Assembly (NCBI GenBank): GCA_937123825.1
Contig: CAKZKQ010000092.1
Span: forward strand, 1 to 64,000
Length of the DNA: 64,000 nt
From: an uncultured Pseudomonadota bacterium
GTDB lineage: Bacteria > Myxococcota_A > Bradymonadia > Bradymonadales > GCA-2716585
Direction: 5' to 3'
A model generated the notes under the pieces. The model was not told where the DNA came from. It ran no database searches and worked only from the letters and a program-made list of their open reading frames with translations. Below, in pieces: positions 18,699 to 27,394 of this stretch (the first letter of the stretch is position 1; every line of letters begins with the position of its first letter). The position numbers were made by a program, and so were the translations under genes.

Positions 18699-19865
18699 AT
18701 GACACAGAGCACGTCCACAATTCGAGGTTTGTCCTGCGCGCTGGTGGGATGCACAGGGATTCTGGTGCTCCTGGGGGCCGCTTCGGCAGGCTATTATTTG
18801 ACGATGCGCAACCTGCAACCTGTGCCTGAGGCCAAAACCCAAAAGCCTCGCGCGGAGGTCATCAAATACAAGCCGGTCAAGGACAACCCCATCGGCCCCA
18901 GCGTGGTCACGCCCAGCGGTCGAAGCGGTTTGACGGTCAAAGTGCCGCAAGGGGTCATTCGCACCAAAAGCAAGGATGTGGTCCGCAGCGGCAAGATCAA
19001 ATTGCCCAGCAAAAAATCAGTTTGTCGGGATAAAAAACGTCTCAGCGACATCGTCAAACGCGTCGCATTTGATGTCGACCGTCAAATGCGCGAACAAACC
19101 CCGTTGAGCGTCGATGAAGAGCTCGACCTTGGTGACCGACTCGATCGGGAGGTGCGCAACCACCCCCAGTTCAAAGGCAAAGTCGATGGTCGCAAGACCC
19201 GCAAATGGCGCGCCTACCTGGCCCGCGTCGCCCAACCGCTGCTGGCCGAGATCGAGCGCCGCGACATCCCCTACCACTTTCATGTCATCGACGATCCCAC
19301 CGTCAACGCCTTCGCCATCCCCGGCGGCCACATCTACTTCTTTACCGGGCTGCTCGAAAACAAAGGCGGCGCATGGATCAAAACGGAGGCCGATCTGGCC
19401 GGAATCCTCGCCCACGAAATCAGCCACGTTGACATGGGCCACTGCGCCGCCGTCTTTGAATACCTCAAGGCCATCGGCGTGACCGGAAAGGAGGCCATCT
19501 CGGCGTCGGTCATCTTGACGCTTGCCCGAGGCGCCTTCAGCTCCAACCAGGAGGATGAAGCCGACATCAACGCCACCGAGATCATGATTCGCGCGCAATA
19601 TGACCCGGGATCCTTCGCAAAAATGTGGCAGCGCTGGGCCAAACTCCAAGGAGACGACGGCCAGAAGCGCACCTCGGACGGTCTCGAAGGGCTGATCAAC
19701 GACGAACTGGAGAACCTGCTGCGCAGCCACTCAGAACCCCGCAAGCGCGCCTGCACAGTCTCAACCCAGGCCCGCGACAGCCTCAAAGCAGCCCCCTTCA
19801 ATCGCTATTACATCGGACGCAAAAACTTCAAACGCCGCAAACCGAGGGTCAAAAAGCAATACTGA
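18699..19865 (+). CDS. Membrane-anchored M48-family metallopeptidase
   Basis: The product is 388 residues. An N-terminal hydrophobic segment (about residues 12-33, includes a Cys but no good lipobox) anchors the protein or serves as signal. The peptidase domain starts at about residue 180 with DPTVNAFAIPGGHIYFFTGL, the usual approach to the active site. Next is AHEISHVDMGH, the HExxH zinc motif, and downstream EDEAD supplies the third zinc ligand Glu. This matches the Oma1/BepA/LoiP type of M48 peptidase that clears misfolded envelope proteins. The C-terminus is strongly basic. The gene's stop overlaps the thiO start by one base, so the two are co-translated despite unrelated roles. Confidence 0.88.
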   Translation: MTQSTSTIRGLSCALVGCTGILVLLGAASAGYYLTMRNLQPVPEAKTQKPRAEVIKYKPVKDNPIGPSVVTPSGRSGLTVKVPQGVIRTKSKDVVRSGKIKLPSKKSVCRDKKRLSDIVKRVAFDVDRQMREQTPLSVDEELDLGDRLDREVRNHPQFKGKVDGRKTRKWRAYLARVAQPLLAEIERRDIPYHFHVIDDPTVNAFAIPGGHIYFFTGLLENKGGAWIKTEADLAGILAHEISHVDMGHCAAVFEYLKAIGVTGKEAISASVILTLARGAFSSNQEDEADINATEIMIRAQYDPGSFAKMWQRWAKLQGDDGQKRTSDGLEGLINDELENLLRSHSEPRKRACTVSTQARDSLKAAPFNRYYIGRKNFKRRKPRVKKQY

Positions 19866-21049
19866 TGACCAAGACACCCACGCCCAGCAACGCCCTGCGC
19901 GAGGCCAGCGCCCAAATCCACGACGACATCATCATCGGAGCGGGCGTCATCGGCCTGGTCATCGCCTGGAGGCTGGCCAACGCAGGGCGCCGCGTGCTGG
20001 TCGTTGAACGCCATCACCCCGGCGCCGGAGCCAGCCGGGCCGCCGCAGGGATGCTGGCTCCGTTGGCCGAAATCGACTACGTCGAGCGCGAGTTTCTGGA
20101 ACTCAAACAACGCAGCATGATCCTTTGGCCCAGCTTCGCCGCAGAACTCGAAGCGCTCACCGGCATCGACCTCGACCACCGCACACACGGCACGCTGATG
20201 GTCGCCATCGACCGGGACGACGCCGAAGATCTGCGCCGACACTTCGACTATCGCCAAAGCCTGGGTCTGCCCGTTCAATGGCTCACCGGCCCGCAAGCTC
20301 GTCAGCTCGAACCCTACCTCTCCAACCGCATCCAGGCCGCCATCGACATCCCGTCCGACCATCAGGTCGACAACCTCAAGCTCGTCGACGCCCTGACCCA
20401 AGCCGCCACCCGCTGCGGCGCCACCATCCTGACCCAAACCACCGTCTCTCACATCAACACCGACACCCAAACCCCCACCGCCGCCGTGCACCCCACCCAC
20501 CACCCCGACCAACCCCACACCACCCTGCGCGCCAAAGACAACGTCATACTGGCCGCCGGATGCTGGTCGCGCCGCGTCGGCGGCCTCAAGCCCTCCCACC
20601 GACCACAGGTCCGCCCCGTCAAAGGCCAGATGTTCTCGGTCCAAATGCCCCAGGAACACGTCCTGACACGGGTCGTCCGCGCACCCGAAGCCTACCTCGT
20701 TCCCCGCTCCGATGGACGCCTGATCATCGGCGCCACGTGCGAAGAAAAAGGCTTTGATGACCGGCTGACCGCCGGCGGCCTTTTTGATGTCCTCAGAGGC
20801 GCCTACGAAACCCTCCCCATTGTTTATGAACTGGAGTTCTTGAAAACCTGGGTGGGGCTGAGACCTGGCACTCTGGACAACGAACCCATCATCGCCCGCT
20901 CACAAACCCCCGGTGTCATCTTTGCCACCGGACACTACCGCAACGGCATCCTCTTGACGCCCGTCACCGGCGCGCTTGTTCTGGAGATGGTCCTGGGAGG
21001 GTGGAAAGGGGCCGATGGGAAGGTCGGGGAGACCTTTACAAGCCCCTGA
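19865..21049 (+). CDS. thiO: Glycine oxidase ThiO (FAD-dependent)
   Basis: A 394-residue flavoprotein begins at the ATG sharing one base with the peptidase stop. The dinucleotide-binding motif DIIIGAGVIGLVIAWRLA (residues about 20-37) and VLVVERHHPGAGAS bind FAD; the C-terminal WVGLRPGTLDNEPII and GHYRNGILLTPVTG are typical of ThiO and related DAO-family oxidases. ThiO oxidises glycine to the dehydroglycine used by ThiG to build the thiazole ring of thiamine. This agrees with thiE, thiG and thiS lying next to it in convergent orientation. The last nine codons and the stop lie inside a copy of the dispersed palindromic repeat, so the native C-terminus (KVGETFTSP) is repeat-encoded. Confidence 0.9.
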   Translation: MTKTPTPSNALREASAQIHDDIIIGAGVIGLVIAWRLANAGRRVLVVERHHPGAGASRAAAGMLAPLAEIDYVEREFLELKQRSMILWPSFAAELEALTGIDLDHRTHGTLMVAIDRDDAEDLRRHFDYRQSLGLPVQWLTGPQARQLEPYLSNRIQAAIDIPSDHQVDNLKLVDALTQAATRCGATILTQTTVSHINTDTQTPTAAVHPTHHPDQPHTTLRAKDNVILAAGCWSRRVGGLKPSHRPQVRPVKGQMFSVQMPQEHVLTRVVRAPEAYLVPRSDGRLIIGATCEEKGFDDRLTAGGLFDVLRGAYETLPIVYELEFLKTWVGLRPGTLDNEPIIARSQTPGVIFATGHYRNGILLTPVTGALVLEMVLGGWKGADGKVGETFTSP

Positions 21050-21068
21050 AATCACACAACTTTTCCCC
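21018..21068 (-). repeat. Dispersed palindromic repeat, copy A
   Basis: On the minus strand the copy reads GTTGTGTGATT, CAGGGGCTTGTAAAGGTC, five variable bases (TCCCC), then GACCTTCCC. It overlaps the last nine codons and stop of thiO and the last three codons and stop of thiE, so one element ends both convergent genes. It matches copy B over about 48 bases with only about three differences. Confidence 0.85.
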
Positions 21069-21636
21069 CTCCCCCAAAAAACCACCCGATGGCCGCCGTT
21101 CCCACAGCGCCAGCTTCAACGCAGGCCTGAGCGTTGTCCTGCGTGATGCCGCCCAACGCGATGATCGGCAGCGGAGAACGTTGGGCGATGCGGCGCAGGC
21201 CATCGAGCCCAAGCGTGGGTCGATGGTCTTGTTTGGAGTTGGGGGGAAAGACGGGTGAGAGGGTGACCAGATCTGCAGATTGGGATGCGGCGTTGTGGAT
21301 GTCTTCCAGGCTGTGGCAGGCGCGCATGAGGTGGCGCAATTGGGGAGGGCGCTCGATGGCAGGGGCCTGTGAAGGCAGGTGAAGGGCATCGGCGCCGACA
21401 GCGATGGCGATGTCCAGATCCCCATTGATGATGAGCCCGGTGTGGTGGGTTCGGCACAGCGGCGCAAGGACCTGGGCGGCGTGCAGGCGTTGCGGATGAG
21501 AGAGGGTTTTGGCGCGCAGGTGGAGCCAGGGCAGGTTGCCACTTTGGACCAACGCTGCGGCGGCTTGGAGCCAGCTTTGCGGCGAGGGCAGTTGTGGGTC
21601 GGTGATGGCGATGCGCCAGGGTTTGGGCGCGGTCAC
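21052..21636 (-). CDS. thiE: Thiamine-phosphate synthase / TenI-type protein
   Basis: The product is a 194-residue TIM-barrel protein. Motifs of the ThiE/TenI family are present: [10 protein letters not shown] near the N-terminus, [31 protein letters not shown] (phosphate and pyrophosphate loop) and [20 protein letters not shown]. ThiE couples thiazole phosphate and HMP pyrophosphate to thiamine phosphate; TenI is a thiazole tautomerase of the same fold. The sequence alone does not fully separate them. The gene overlaps thiG by four bases (ATGA). Its last codons (KVV, stop) lie in repeat copy A, giving an odd Gly-rich tail [11 protein letters not shown]. Confidence 0.82.
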   Translation of the reverse strand: MTAPKPWRIAITDPQLPSPQSWLQAAAALVQSGNLPWLHLRAKTLSHPQRLHAAQVLAPLCRTHHTGLIINGDLDIAIAVGADALHLPSQAPAIERPPQLRHLMRACHSLEDIHNAASQSADLVTLSPVFPPNSKQDHRPTLGLDGLRRIAQRSPLPIIALGGITQDNAQACVEAGAVGTAAIGWFFGGGGKVV

Positions 21637-22448
21637 GGTTTGGAGATGCGGGTGCCAATAATGCCTTCAAGCGGGCTTGAGGCCGTGGCGTAGAGTTTGC
21701 GTGGGATGCGGCCAGCCTCAAAGGCAAGGCGGCCGCCGTCGATGGCCAGGCGCATGGCGGCGGCCATCTTGACGGGATCTTTGGCGCCAGCGATGGCGCT
21801 GTTGAGCAAGACCGCGTCGCAGCCAAGCTCCATCGCGATGGCGGCATCGGAGGCCGTCCCAACCCCAGCGTCCACGATGACGGGGACGTTGACCAGCTCT
21901 CGGATGATTTGCAGGTTGTAGGGGTTGCGGATCCCCATGCCGCTGCCGATGGGCGCCCCCAGGGGCATGACCGCGGCGCAGCCGATGTCTTCAAGTTTTT
22001 GGCAGGTGACGGGATCGTCATTGCAGTAGGGCAGCACGGTGAAGCCGTCATCGACCAGGACGCGCGCCGCCTCCAGGAGGTTGCCCACATCGGGAAAGAG
22101 GGTGCGATCATCCCCGAGCACTTCGAGCTTGATGAGACTTGTGCCGAGCGCTTCACGCGCCAGATGGGCGGTCAAAATGGCGTCCTTGGCGGTGTAGCAG
22201 CCAGCGGTGTTGGGCAAGAGCGTGTAGCGCTGGCGATCGATGACATCCAGCACCCCCATGGCACCGTCTTGCTGGAGGTTGAGGCGCCGGATGGAGACGG
22301 TGACGATCTGAGCGCCGCTGGCGTCGAGTGCCTTGTTCATGATCGCCAGGTTGGGATACCGGGACGTGCCCACCAGCAGGCGGCTGGTGTAGGTCTTTCC
22401 GGCCAGCGTCAGCGGCTTGGCGGCGGGCGTCAGCGGGGGCGAGTTCAT
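21633..22448 (-). CDS. thiG: Thiazole synthase ThiG
   Basis: This 271-residue TIM-barrel enzyme builds the thiazole phosphate ring from deoxyxylulose phosphate, dehydroglycine and ThiS thiocarboxylate. Family marks: [12 protein letters not shown] near the N-terminus, [12 protein letters not shown], the lysine of [10 protein letters not shown] that forms the Schiff base with the sugar, and [21 protein letters not shown] with [14 protein letters not shown] at the phosphate site. The gene lies 134 bases behind thiS and overlaps thiE by four bases. The substrate dehydroglycine would come from ThiO, encoded convergently next door. A ThiF-type activator is not in this window. Confidence 0.95.
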   Translation of the reverse strand: MNSPPLTPAAKPLTLAGKTYTSRLLVGTSRYPNLAIMNKALDASGAQIVTVSIRRLNLQQDGAMGVLDVIDRQRYTLLPNTAGCYTAKDAILTAHLAREALGTSLIKLEVLGDDRTLFPDVGNLLEAARVLVDDGFTVLPYCNDDPVTCQKLEDIGCAAVMPLGAPIGSGMGIRNPYNLQIIRELVNVPVIVDAGVGTASDAAIAMELGCDAVLLNSAIAGAKDPVKMAAAMRLAIDGGRLAFEAGRIPRKLYATASSPLEGIIGTRISKP

Positions 22449-22582
22449 GGCAACGTCCTGGCTTTGGTGGGGGTGTGGCCCGATGGGGTTGCGGGTGTCA
22501 ATGCAGCTTCAGGGTCAGGTTTTACCCTCTTGGGCAAGAGTCTGCCAGGACAAAGTCGCCGGGCGCGGCTGACAAGTTTGGT

Positions 22583-22807
22583 TCAGCCACCAGCAGTCGC
22601 GCGCACGACCTCGACATCCGCGCCGGGCGCCACGATGGTTTGGCCCCACTTGCTGCGGGGCACCACGGCTGCGTTGATGGCGACCGCCAGACCGCCAACC
22701 TCAGGGTCGATCTTGAGCCAACGCAGCAGCGCACGGACATCGCCGTCTGCGGGGATGCTTTGGGGTTGTCCGTTGAGGGTGATGTGGATCTGCGATGTCG
22801 AGTTCAT
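22583..22807 (-). CDS. thiS: Sulfur carrier protein ThiS
   Basis: A 74-residue ubiquitin-like protein. It opens ITLNGQPQSIPADGDVRALL, contains GLAVAINAAVVPRSKW, and ends in the required Gly-Gly (RATAGG), the site adenylated and thiocarboxylated in the pathway. The start at 22807 gives the normal family size; an upstream in-frame ATG would add nine residues overlapping the previous gene. It sits four bases behind a gene for a secreted protein and ahead of thiG, so the thiazole genes appear to be carried in a longer aroC-led transcript. Confidence 0.9.
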   Translation of the reverse strand: MNSTSQIHITLNGQPQSIPADGDVRALLRWLKIDPEVGGLAVAINAAVVPRSKWGQTIVAPGADVEVVRATAGG

Positions 22808-22811
22808 GATC

Positions 22812-23306
22812 TCACGGGGGGTTTTGGGCGCCAAGGAGGATCAGCGCCAGCTCCTGGAGGTCGAGGTCGGACTCATTTTGGGGTCCCATCGTCACGATGC
22901 CAAAGATTTTACGGCCGTCGATGACAAAAAAGAGCGGATTATCCGCGGTGTTGAGGTTTTGTTCGAACTCTTGCTGCTCGCTCATCGTGGGGGCTTCATG
23001 AATGAAGGCGATCAGATCACCCGCCTCCTTCCGAGCCAGGCACGCCACCATATTCTCCTCGGCGATTTCCAGCACATCGACCTTCCAACCCATGGCCTCA
23101 AGGCGCCTCTCCAGCGCTTGCGCGGTGACCTTTTGGACCAGCGGCCCCCATTTGATGCTCGGGCGGCGGCTGGGGCGCTTGGTGTCGGCATGATCGTACG
23201 CATCCCACATCACAGGCTGGCTGTACGTGTCCTCCTGGGCCAGCAAAAGCGCGCCACACAGCGCCAACCCGCAAAGCGCTCTCCATCCATGGGCCAGATT
23301 CTTCAT
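22812..23306 (-). CDS. Exported protein of unknown function between aroC and thiS
   Basis: This 164-residue protein is not recognised. An N-terminal signal sequence (about residues 1-24, LCGLALCGALLLAQ) exports it. The mature part alternates helices and strands: a helix with QALERRLEAMGWKVDVLEIA, then EENMVACLARKEAGDLIAFIH, then PLFFVIDGRKIFGIVTMG, which is suggestive of a periplasmic alpha/beta fold. The start overlaps the aroC stop by four bases (ATGA) and the stop is four bases before thiS, so it is a full member of this operon although neither neighbour is exported. Confidence 0.7.
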   Translation of the reverse strand: MKNLAHGWRALCGLALCGALLLAQEDTYSQPVMWDAYDHADTKRPSRRPSIKWGPLVQKVTAQALERRLEAMGWKVDVLEIAEENMVACLARKEAGDLIAFIHEAPTMSEQQEFEQNLNTADNPLFFVIDGRKIFGIVTMGPQNESDLDLQELALILLGAQNPP

Positions 23307-24409
23307 GATGACGGTGTATCCCTGAAGCTCGCTCTGGCCTCTTGCATCAGCGCCAGATCCATCAAGACCAACGCGGCCATTGCCTCGACCAACGGCACCG
23401 CGCGCGGCAACACACAGGGATCGTGCCGCCCTTTCATCAGGATGTCGACATCTTGTCCCTGACGGTTGACGGTCTTTTGGGGGCGCGCGATGGTCGCCAC
23501 CGGTTTAAACGCCACGCGCATCGTGATGGGCATGCCGCTGCTGATGCCTCCCAGGATGCCGCCGGCGTGGTTGGTCGTGGTCACCACGCGGCCCTGATCG
23601 TCGGTGGCAAAGGGATCATTGTGATGACTGCCGCGCATGGTTGCACCATTAAAACCAGCCCCGGACTCGAAACCCTTGGCCGCAGGCAACGACATCATGC
23701 CATACGCCAGCAGCGCCTCTGCCTTTCCAAAGACAGGCTCACCCCATCCCGCCGGCACCCCCCTGGCCACACACCCCACCACGCCGCCCAGCGAGTCGCG
23801 ATCAATCCGCGCCGTTTGGATGAGCTCGGCCATGTCGCCAGCCACCGCGGGGTCTGGACAGCGGGTCGGATGGGCATCCACGCTTTGACGGTCGACGCTG
23901 TCGCCATCGACCTCAGCGACCAAACGCTCCACCCGCTCAACCCACGCCACGATCTCCACGCCGTAGCGCGCCTGGAGCCACTGCTGCGCCACAGCACCTG
24001 CCGCCACGCGGGCCGCCGTCTCCCTGGCAGAAGCCCTGCCACCCCCCCTCCAATCGCGCCGCCCATACTTGGCCTCATAGGTATAATCGGCGTGGCTGGG
24101 CCTCCAGGTATCCTTCCATTGGCGGTACTTTCTAGAATCCGCATCTTTGTTCCAGATCACCATCTGGATCGGGGTTCCAGTGGTGACGCCCTCAAAGACT
24201 CCTGAAAGAATCTCGATTTTATCGGGCTCTTTGCGCGGCGTGACCAATTTTGATTGACCCGGCCTGCGGCGCGAAAGTTGATGCTGAACGTCCTCCATAT
24301 CGAGCTTTAACCCGGGAGGACAACCATCGATCGTGCACCCCAGCGCCGGTCCATGAGACTCGCCCCAGGTCGTGACGCGAAAGAGATGTCCAAAGGTCGA
24401 AAGCAACAC
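23303..24409 (-). CDS. aroC: Chorismate synthase
   Basis: The product is 368 residues from a GTG at 24409 (a TTG one codon later is equally placed behind the GGAGG). It converts EPSP to chorismate with reduced FMN, the last common step to aromatic amino acids and folate. All family signatures are present: TFGHLFRVTTWGESHGPALG at the N-terminus, RPGQSKLVTPRKEPD, HADYTYEAKYGRRDWRGGGR with the following SARET, and HHNDPFATDDQGRVVTTTNH. It is the apparent first gene of the aroC-secreted protein-thiS-thiG-thiE run. Length is normal for a bacterial monofunctional enzyme. Confidence 0.96.
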   Translation of the reverse strand: MLLSTFGHLFRVTTWGESHGPALGCTIDGCPPGLKLDMEDVQHQLSRRRPGQSKLVTPRKEPDKIEILSGVFEGVTTGTPIQMVIWNKDADSRKYRQWKDTWRPSHADYTYEAKYGRRDWRGGGRASARETAARVAAGAVAQQWLQARYGVEIVAWVERVERLVAEVDGDSVDRQSVDAHPTRCPDPAVAGDMAELIQTARIDRDSLGGVVGCVARGVPAGWGEPVFGKAEALLAYGMMSLPAAKGFESGAGFNGATMRGSHHNDPFATDDQGRVVTTTNHAGGILGGISSGMPITMRVAFKPVATIARPQKTVNRQGQDVDILMKGRHDPCVLPRAVPLVEAMAALVLMDLALMQEARASFRDTPSS

Positions 24410-25069
24410 TCACCTCCACTGCCGCAATGCATGCGACAATCAAATCCCAAATAACGCGTACAAAATCCATTCACACGCATTTTTTCCACACCCCAAAATT
24501 GCAAATGCAATCTAAACTTTAGACCCAACACCGCATTCATCGGGCTTGAACCAAACACAACCCAGCATAACCAACCATGGCCACCCACATCAACACCACG
24601 TCACTGTCGTTTTCGGAGCACCGCTTTAAAGCAGTCAACAGGCAACATAAAAACAGTCATCCTGCAATATGAGAATACCGTCCAGAAGGCGTCTTTTTTC
24701 AATAAAAGAACAAAAAGTGGTGTTTGCTCTTTACACAATCACTGTGTTGTTGCAAAACTGATTAAGTGAGACCCACGGCTTGACGCGTTATGGTCATTAT
24801 TCACGCCACCAGAACTGCGTATTCTAAAAAGCTTCACAAGAGTCTCATTTTAGAGCGCTTGGGCAAGCATCGCCGCTCTGATTAGGACCAGCGCAGAGCT
24901 CATGACGACGCTTGTTGATAGACAATTGTTTCAGGAGGCACACAAACCTGCACGGTAATTTTGGGGTGCAAGTAAAACACCTCATCCTCCCATTTGGAAT
25001 TGATACGAATATACAGCGATATGCCTGTGGCTGCCAGGACACGCACAAGCCCAAGGATCGATCTCACCT
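24410..25069. other. AT-rich intergenic region with a nested hairpin
   Basis: At 660 bases this is the longest gene-free stretch of the window, and it is visibly richer in A and T than its surroundings. It separates divergent aroC and the HTH regulator. A nested inverted repeat lies at 24852-24879: outer arms AGAGCG/CGCTCT, inner arms GCTTG/CAAGC. No frame has a ribosome-binding site. It could hold long regulatory regions or a small RNA; nothing here is proven. Confidence 0.4.
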
Positions 25070-25639
25070 ATGGCCAAACTCAATCTTGATAAAGAAATCT
25101 TTACCACCTTTGAGGTCGCAAAGCTCTGCAACGCAAACATCACCTCGATCAAAAACTGGATTGAGAAGAACAAATTGCGTGCCTTTAAAACCCCCGGGGG
25201 CCACTACCGCATCGAACGCGATGTCTTAAAGACATTTCTGGACGAATACGGCATGCCCAACCCGTTTCGCGATCGCACCGACCGCAAGGTCATGGTCCTG
25301 TGCAAAGAACCCGCCACCGTCGAACTCGTTCGCCGTGGGGTTGGCCGAGATGTTCAGGTCGAAGGCACCGACGACCCCATCGAAGGCGCCTTGATGGTCG
25401 GCGCCATGCAGCCAGATTGTCTGATCATTGATGTGCTGATGGAAGGCTCGGGCGGGCTCCACATGGTCCGCAAAATTCGCGAACACAACCAGTTCAACCG
25501 CACCCGCATCATCGTCTACTCCAACACCGACGACGTCGATCTGGAGCACGACGCCCGCGAGGCCGGGGTCAACCACTTCATACGCACCACCGAAGGCATC
25601 GACGCCCTCAAAGAACGCGTGATCAAAGAACTCAACTGA
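25070..25639 (+). CDS. Excisionase-type HTH fused to a degenerate receiver domain
   Basis: This is a 189-residue soluble protein. Residues 10-60 form a MerR/excisionase-like winged helix: FTTFEVAKLCNANITSIKNW, then the wing KTPGGHYRIERDVLKTFL. Residues 72-189 have receiver (REC) topology, with DCLIIDVLMEGSGG holding the usual phosphorylatable Asp position and IIVYSNTDD the switch Ser. However, the acidic pair is missing (VMVLCKEPAT where DD is expected), and the conserved Lys is Arg (HFIRTTEG). It therefore probably does not signal by normal phosphorylation. It lies alone downstream of the AT-rich region. Confidence 0.82.
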   Translation: MAKLNLDKEIFTTFEVAKLCNANITSIKNWIEKNKLRAFKTPGGHYRIERDVLKTFLDEYGMPNPFRDRTDRKVMVLCKEPATVELVRRGVGRDVQVEGTDDPIEGALMVGAMQPDCLIIDVLMEGSGGLHMVRKIREHNQFNRTRIIVYSNTDDVDLEHDAREAGVNHFIRTTEGIDALKERVIKELN

Positions 25640-25756
25640 TCACAGCTCCCCCCACCACGCGGGCATCGCCTCTCATCCTTACCAGGCGCAGACACAACCC
25701 TCACCCAGGTTGAATCTGCCGCCCGGCGATGGCCTCGCACCCCACCTACACAATGT

Positions 25757-25788
25757 ATTAAAGAAAAGAAGCCCGCATCAGCGAGCCC
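25757..25788 (-). terminator. Rho-independent terminator of the serA-like gene
   Basis: On the minus strand GGGCTCGC, loop TGAT, GCGGGCTT forms an eight-pair stem (with G-T wobbles), followed directly by CTTTTCTTTAA. It lies 84 bases beyond the stop of the leftward dehydrogenase gene. A second inverted repeat, GGGCCCT/AGGGCCC, lies between (about 25847-25867) but lacks a T-run. Confidence 0.6.
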
Positions 25789-25871
25789 AGACCGGAGGCC
25801 ACCCGCCCTGCGGTCACCACCGCGTTTGGCTCGCCTGTGCTTTTGGGCCCTCGTGTGAAGGGCCCAGACCA

Positions 25872-27212
25872 TCAAGAAGGGCAAACCTCGATGACGCGCA
25901 CGCTGCGGATGGAGGTTGGATCACCCGTGTTGGCGATCGAGCGCTCGATCAGACCCTTGATCTGCTCGTCCGTCAAAGCGCCGTCAAGCGCGTTGACATC
26001 GTACGCGATGCCGTAATCGGGGAAGTCGCGGTGCACACTCGAGAGGTTCGACAGACCCGCCTCGTAGATGGTCTCGTCGATGGCCTTCTTGGTCCCGCGA
26101 CGATCACTGTGCACCACCGCCAACATGTGACTCGGCGAGACCCCTTCGGGGATGCCGATGGGATGCTTGGGGCTGAAGACACAGTTGCGTACGCGGCCTG
26201 CGCAGCTGAATGCCCGCGTCGTGCCCGCCACATGGCGCGCGATGCGCGGCTGCGCCTCCTGGGTCGACGCACCAATGTGCGGGGTGCCATAAATCCGAGG
26301 CTCGTCGGCATACGGATTGCGCCAGACCTCGCCTTTGCGCCGAGGCTCCTGCGGAAAAACATCCACGAAGGCATACTCGACGCTGCCGGCTTTGACCGCC
26401 GCCAACAAATCCTCCGGCTCGTAGATCACGCCGCGGGCAGCGTTCACAAAAAGCTTCGGACCGGGGGTCTCGACATTGGTCCCAAAAGACATCAAGTCTT
26501 CGCGCGTGACCAGACCCACGTTGCTGCGCCCTTGATAGTCCGTCGCCGACACGTGCAGCGTCACCACGTGCGACTGCTCAAAGACCTCTCGCACAGAACC
26601 AAGCGAGCGCCAACCAAGCAAATCACCCACCTCGCGGGCCACCTCTCGGTTGTCGTAAAACGCAATCTTCATCCCAAAGGCCGCGCAAACCTGGGCCACC
26701 TGCTTGCCGATGTTGCCAAGCCCGATGACGCCCAGCGTCTTGCCCTTAAGCTCGTAGCGCGCCGTGCCAGACTTGGTCCACTGGTGGGCGTCAGTCGCTG
26801 TCACAGCCTCGACCAGCCGCCGGCTCATCACAATCATCTCACCAAGCACCATCTCCACCACAGAACGCGCGTTGGAGATCGGATCGTTGCACACCATGAT
26901 GCCCGCCCGAGCGCAGGCCTCTTTGTCCACGGAGTCATCCCCGATGCAGCACAGCATCACACCAAAGAGGTTTGGGGTCGCGTCCACAACCGCCTGGGTG
27001 ATCTGAACGCGACTGCGCTTGAAGATGAGGTTGTGCCCACCGCGCTTGAGGATCTCCACCAACTCCTGCTCAGTGTCAGGGGGTGAGTCCATGCGTTCGA
27101 CCTCAATGCCCATCTTTTCCAGGTAACCATCAAGGTCGGGGTGAGGGTGCTCCAGCACCAACGCTTTCTTAAAACGACCACGCCAGATGCGCGGGTTGTA
27201 AATGTCGGTCAC
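25872..27212 (-). CDS. D-3-phosphoglycerate dehydrogenase-like enzyme with C-terminal ACT-like domain
   Basis: A GTG at 27212, behind GGAG with nine bases of spacing, gives 446 residues; an in-frame GTG eleven codons earlier is possible. The NAD-binding core is clear: VIGLGNIGKQVAQVCAAFG, YDNRE, NAARGVIYE with the substrate Arg, DVFPQEP with the active-site Glu, and GTPHIGASTQEA with the catalytic His. The C-terminal 85 residues (MLAVVHSDRRGTKKAIDE onward) resemble an ACT regulatory domain, as in SerA, suggesting the first step of serine synthesis with allosteric control. Other 2-hydroxyacid substrates cannot be excluded. Its reverse strand carries a long spurious frame. Confidence 0.88.
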   Translation of the reverse strand: MTDIYNPRIWRGRFKKALVLEHPHPDLDGYLEKMGIEVERMDSPPDTEQELVEILKRGGHNLIFKRSRVQITQAVVDATPNLFGVMLCCIGDDSVDKEACARAGIMVCNDPISNARSVVEMVLGEMIVMSRRLVEAVTATDAHQWTKSGTARYELKGKTLGVIGLGNIGKQVAQVCAAFGMKIAFYDNREVAREVGDLLGWRSLGSVREVFEQSHVVTLHVSATDYQGRSNVGLVTREDLMSFGTNVETPGPKLFVNAARGVIYEPEDLLAAVKAGSVEYAFVDVFPQEPRRKGEVWRNPYADEPRIYGTPHIGASTQEAQPRIARHVAGTTRAFSCAGRVRNCVFSPKHPIGIPEGVSPSHMLAVVHSDRRGTKKAIDETIYEAGLSNLSSVHRDFPDYGIAYDVNALDGALTDEQIKGLIERSIANTGDPTSIRSVRVIEVCPS

Positions 27213-27394
27213 AGATCTGGTCTCCAGCAGAGCCAACAGACACACACTTGCACAGCCTGCGCCTGCTCATTCAAGATGTTGGCGGCTTGGTGTCGTGACG
27301 CCTGTTCAAGAGCGGGGAAAACAGAACCGGGCCACAGACACAACCGCATTGTTGTGTATTGACCCTTCCGTCATGCGTCAAGGAGCCAAATTCA

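Noticed and set aside
22449..22582. TPP riboswitch expected near thiamine genes
   Set aside because: Neither this gap nor the region upstream of aroC shows the conserved thi-box elements I would expect.
25676..25690. CCTTACCAGGC downstream of the HTH/receiver gene
   Set aside because: It resembles the right end of the repeat but has no left arm or lead.
25710..27086. Long 458-codon open frame opposite the serA-like gene
   Set aside because: The complementary strand encodes a dehydrogenase with all NAD and active-site motifs; the frame is a by-product of GC-rich codon use and has no family features.
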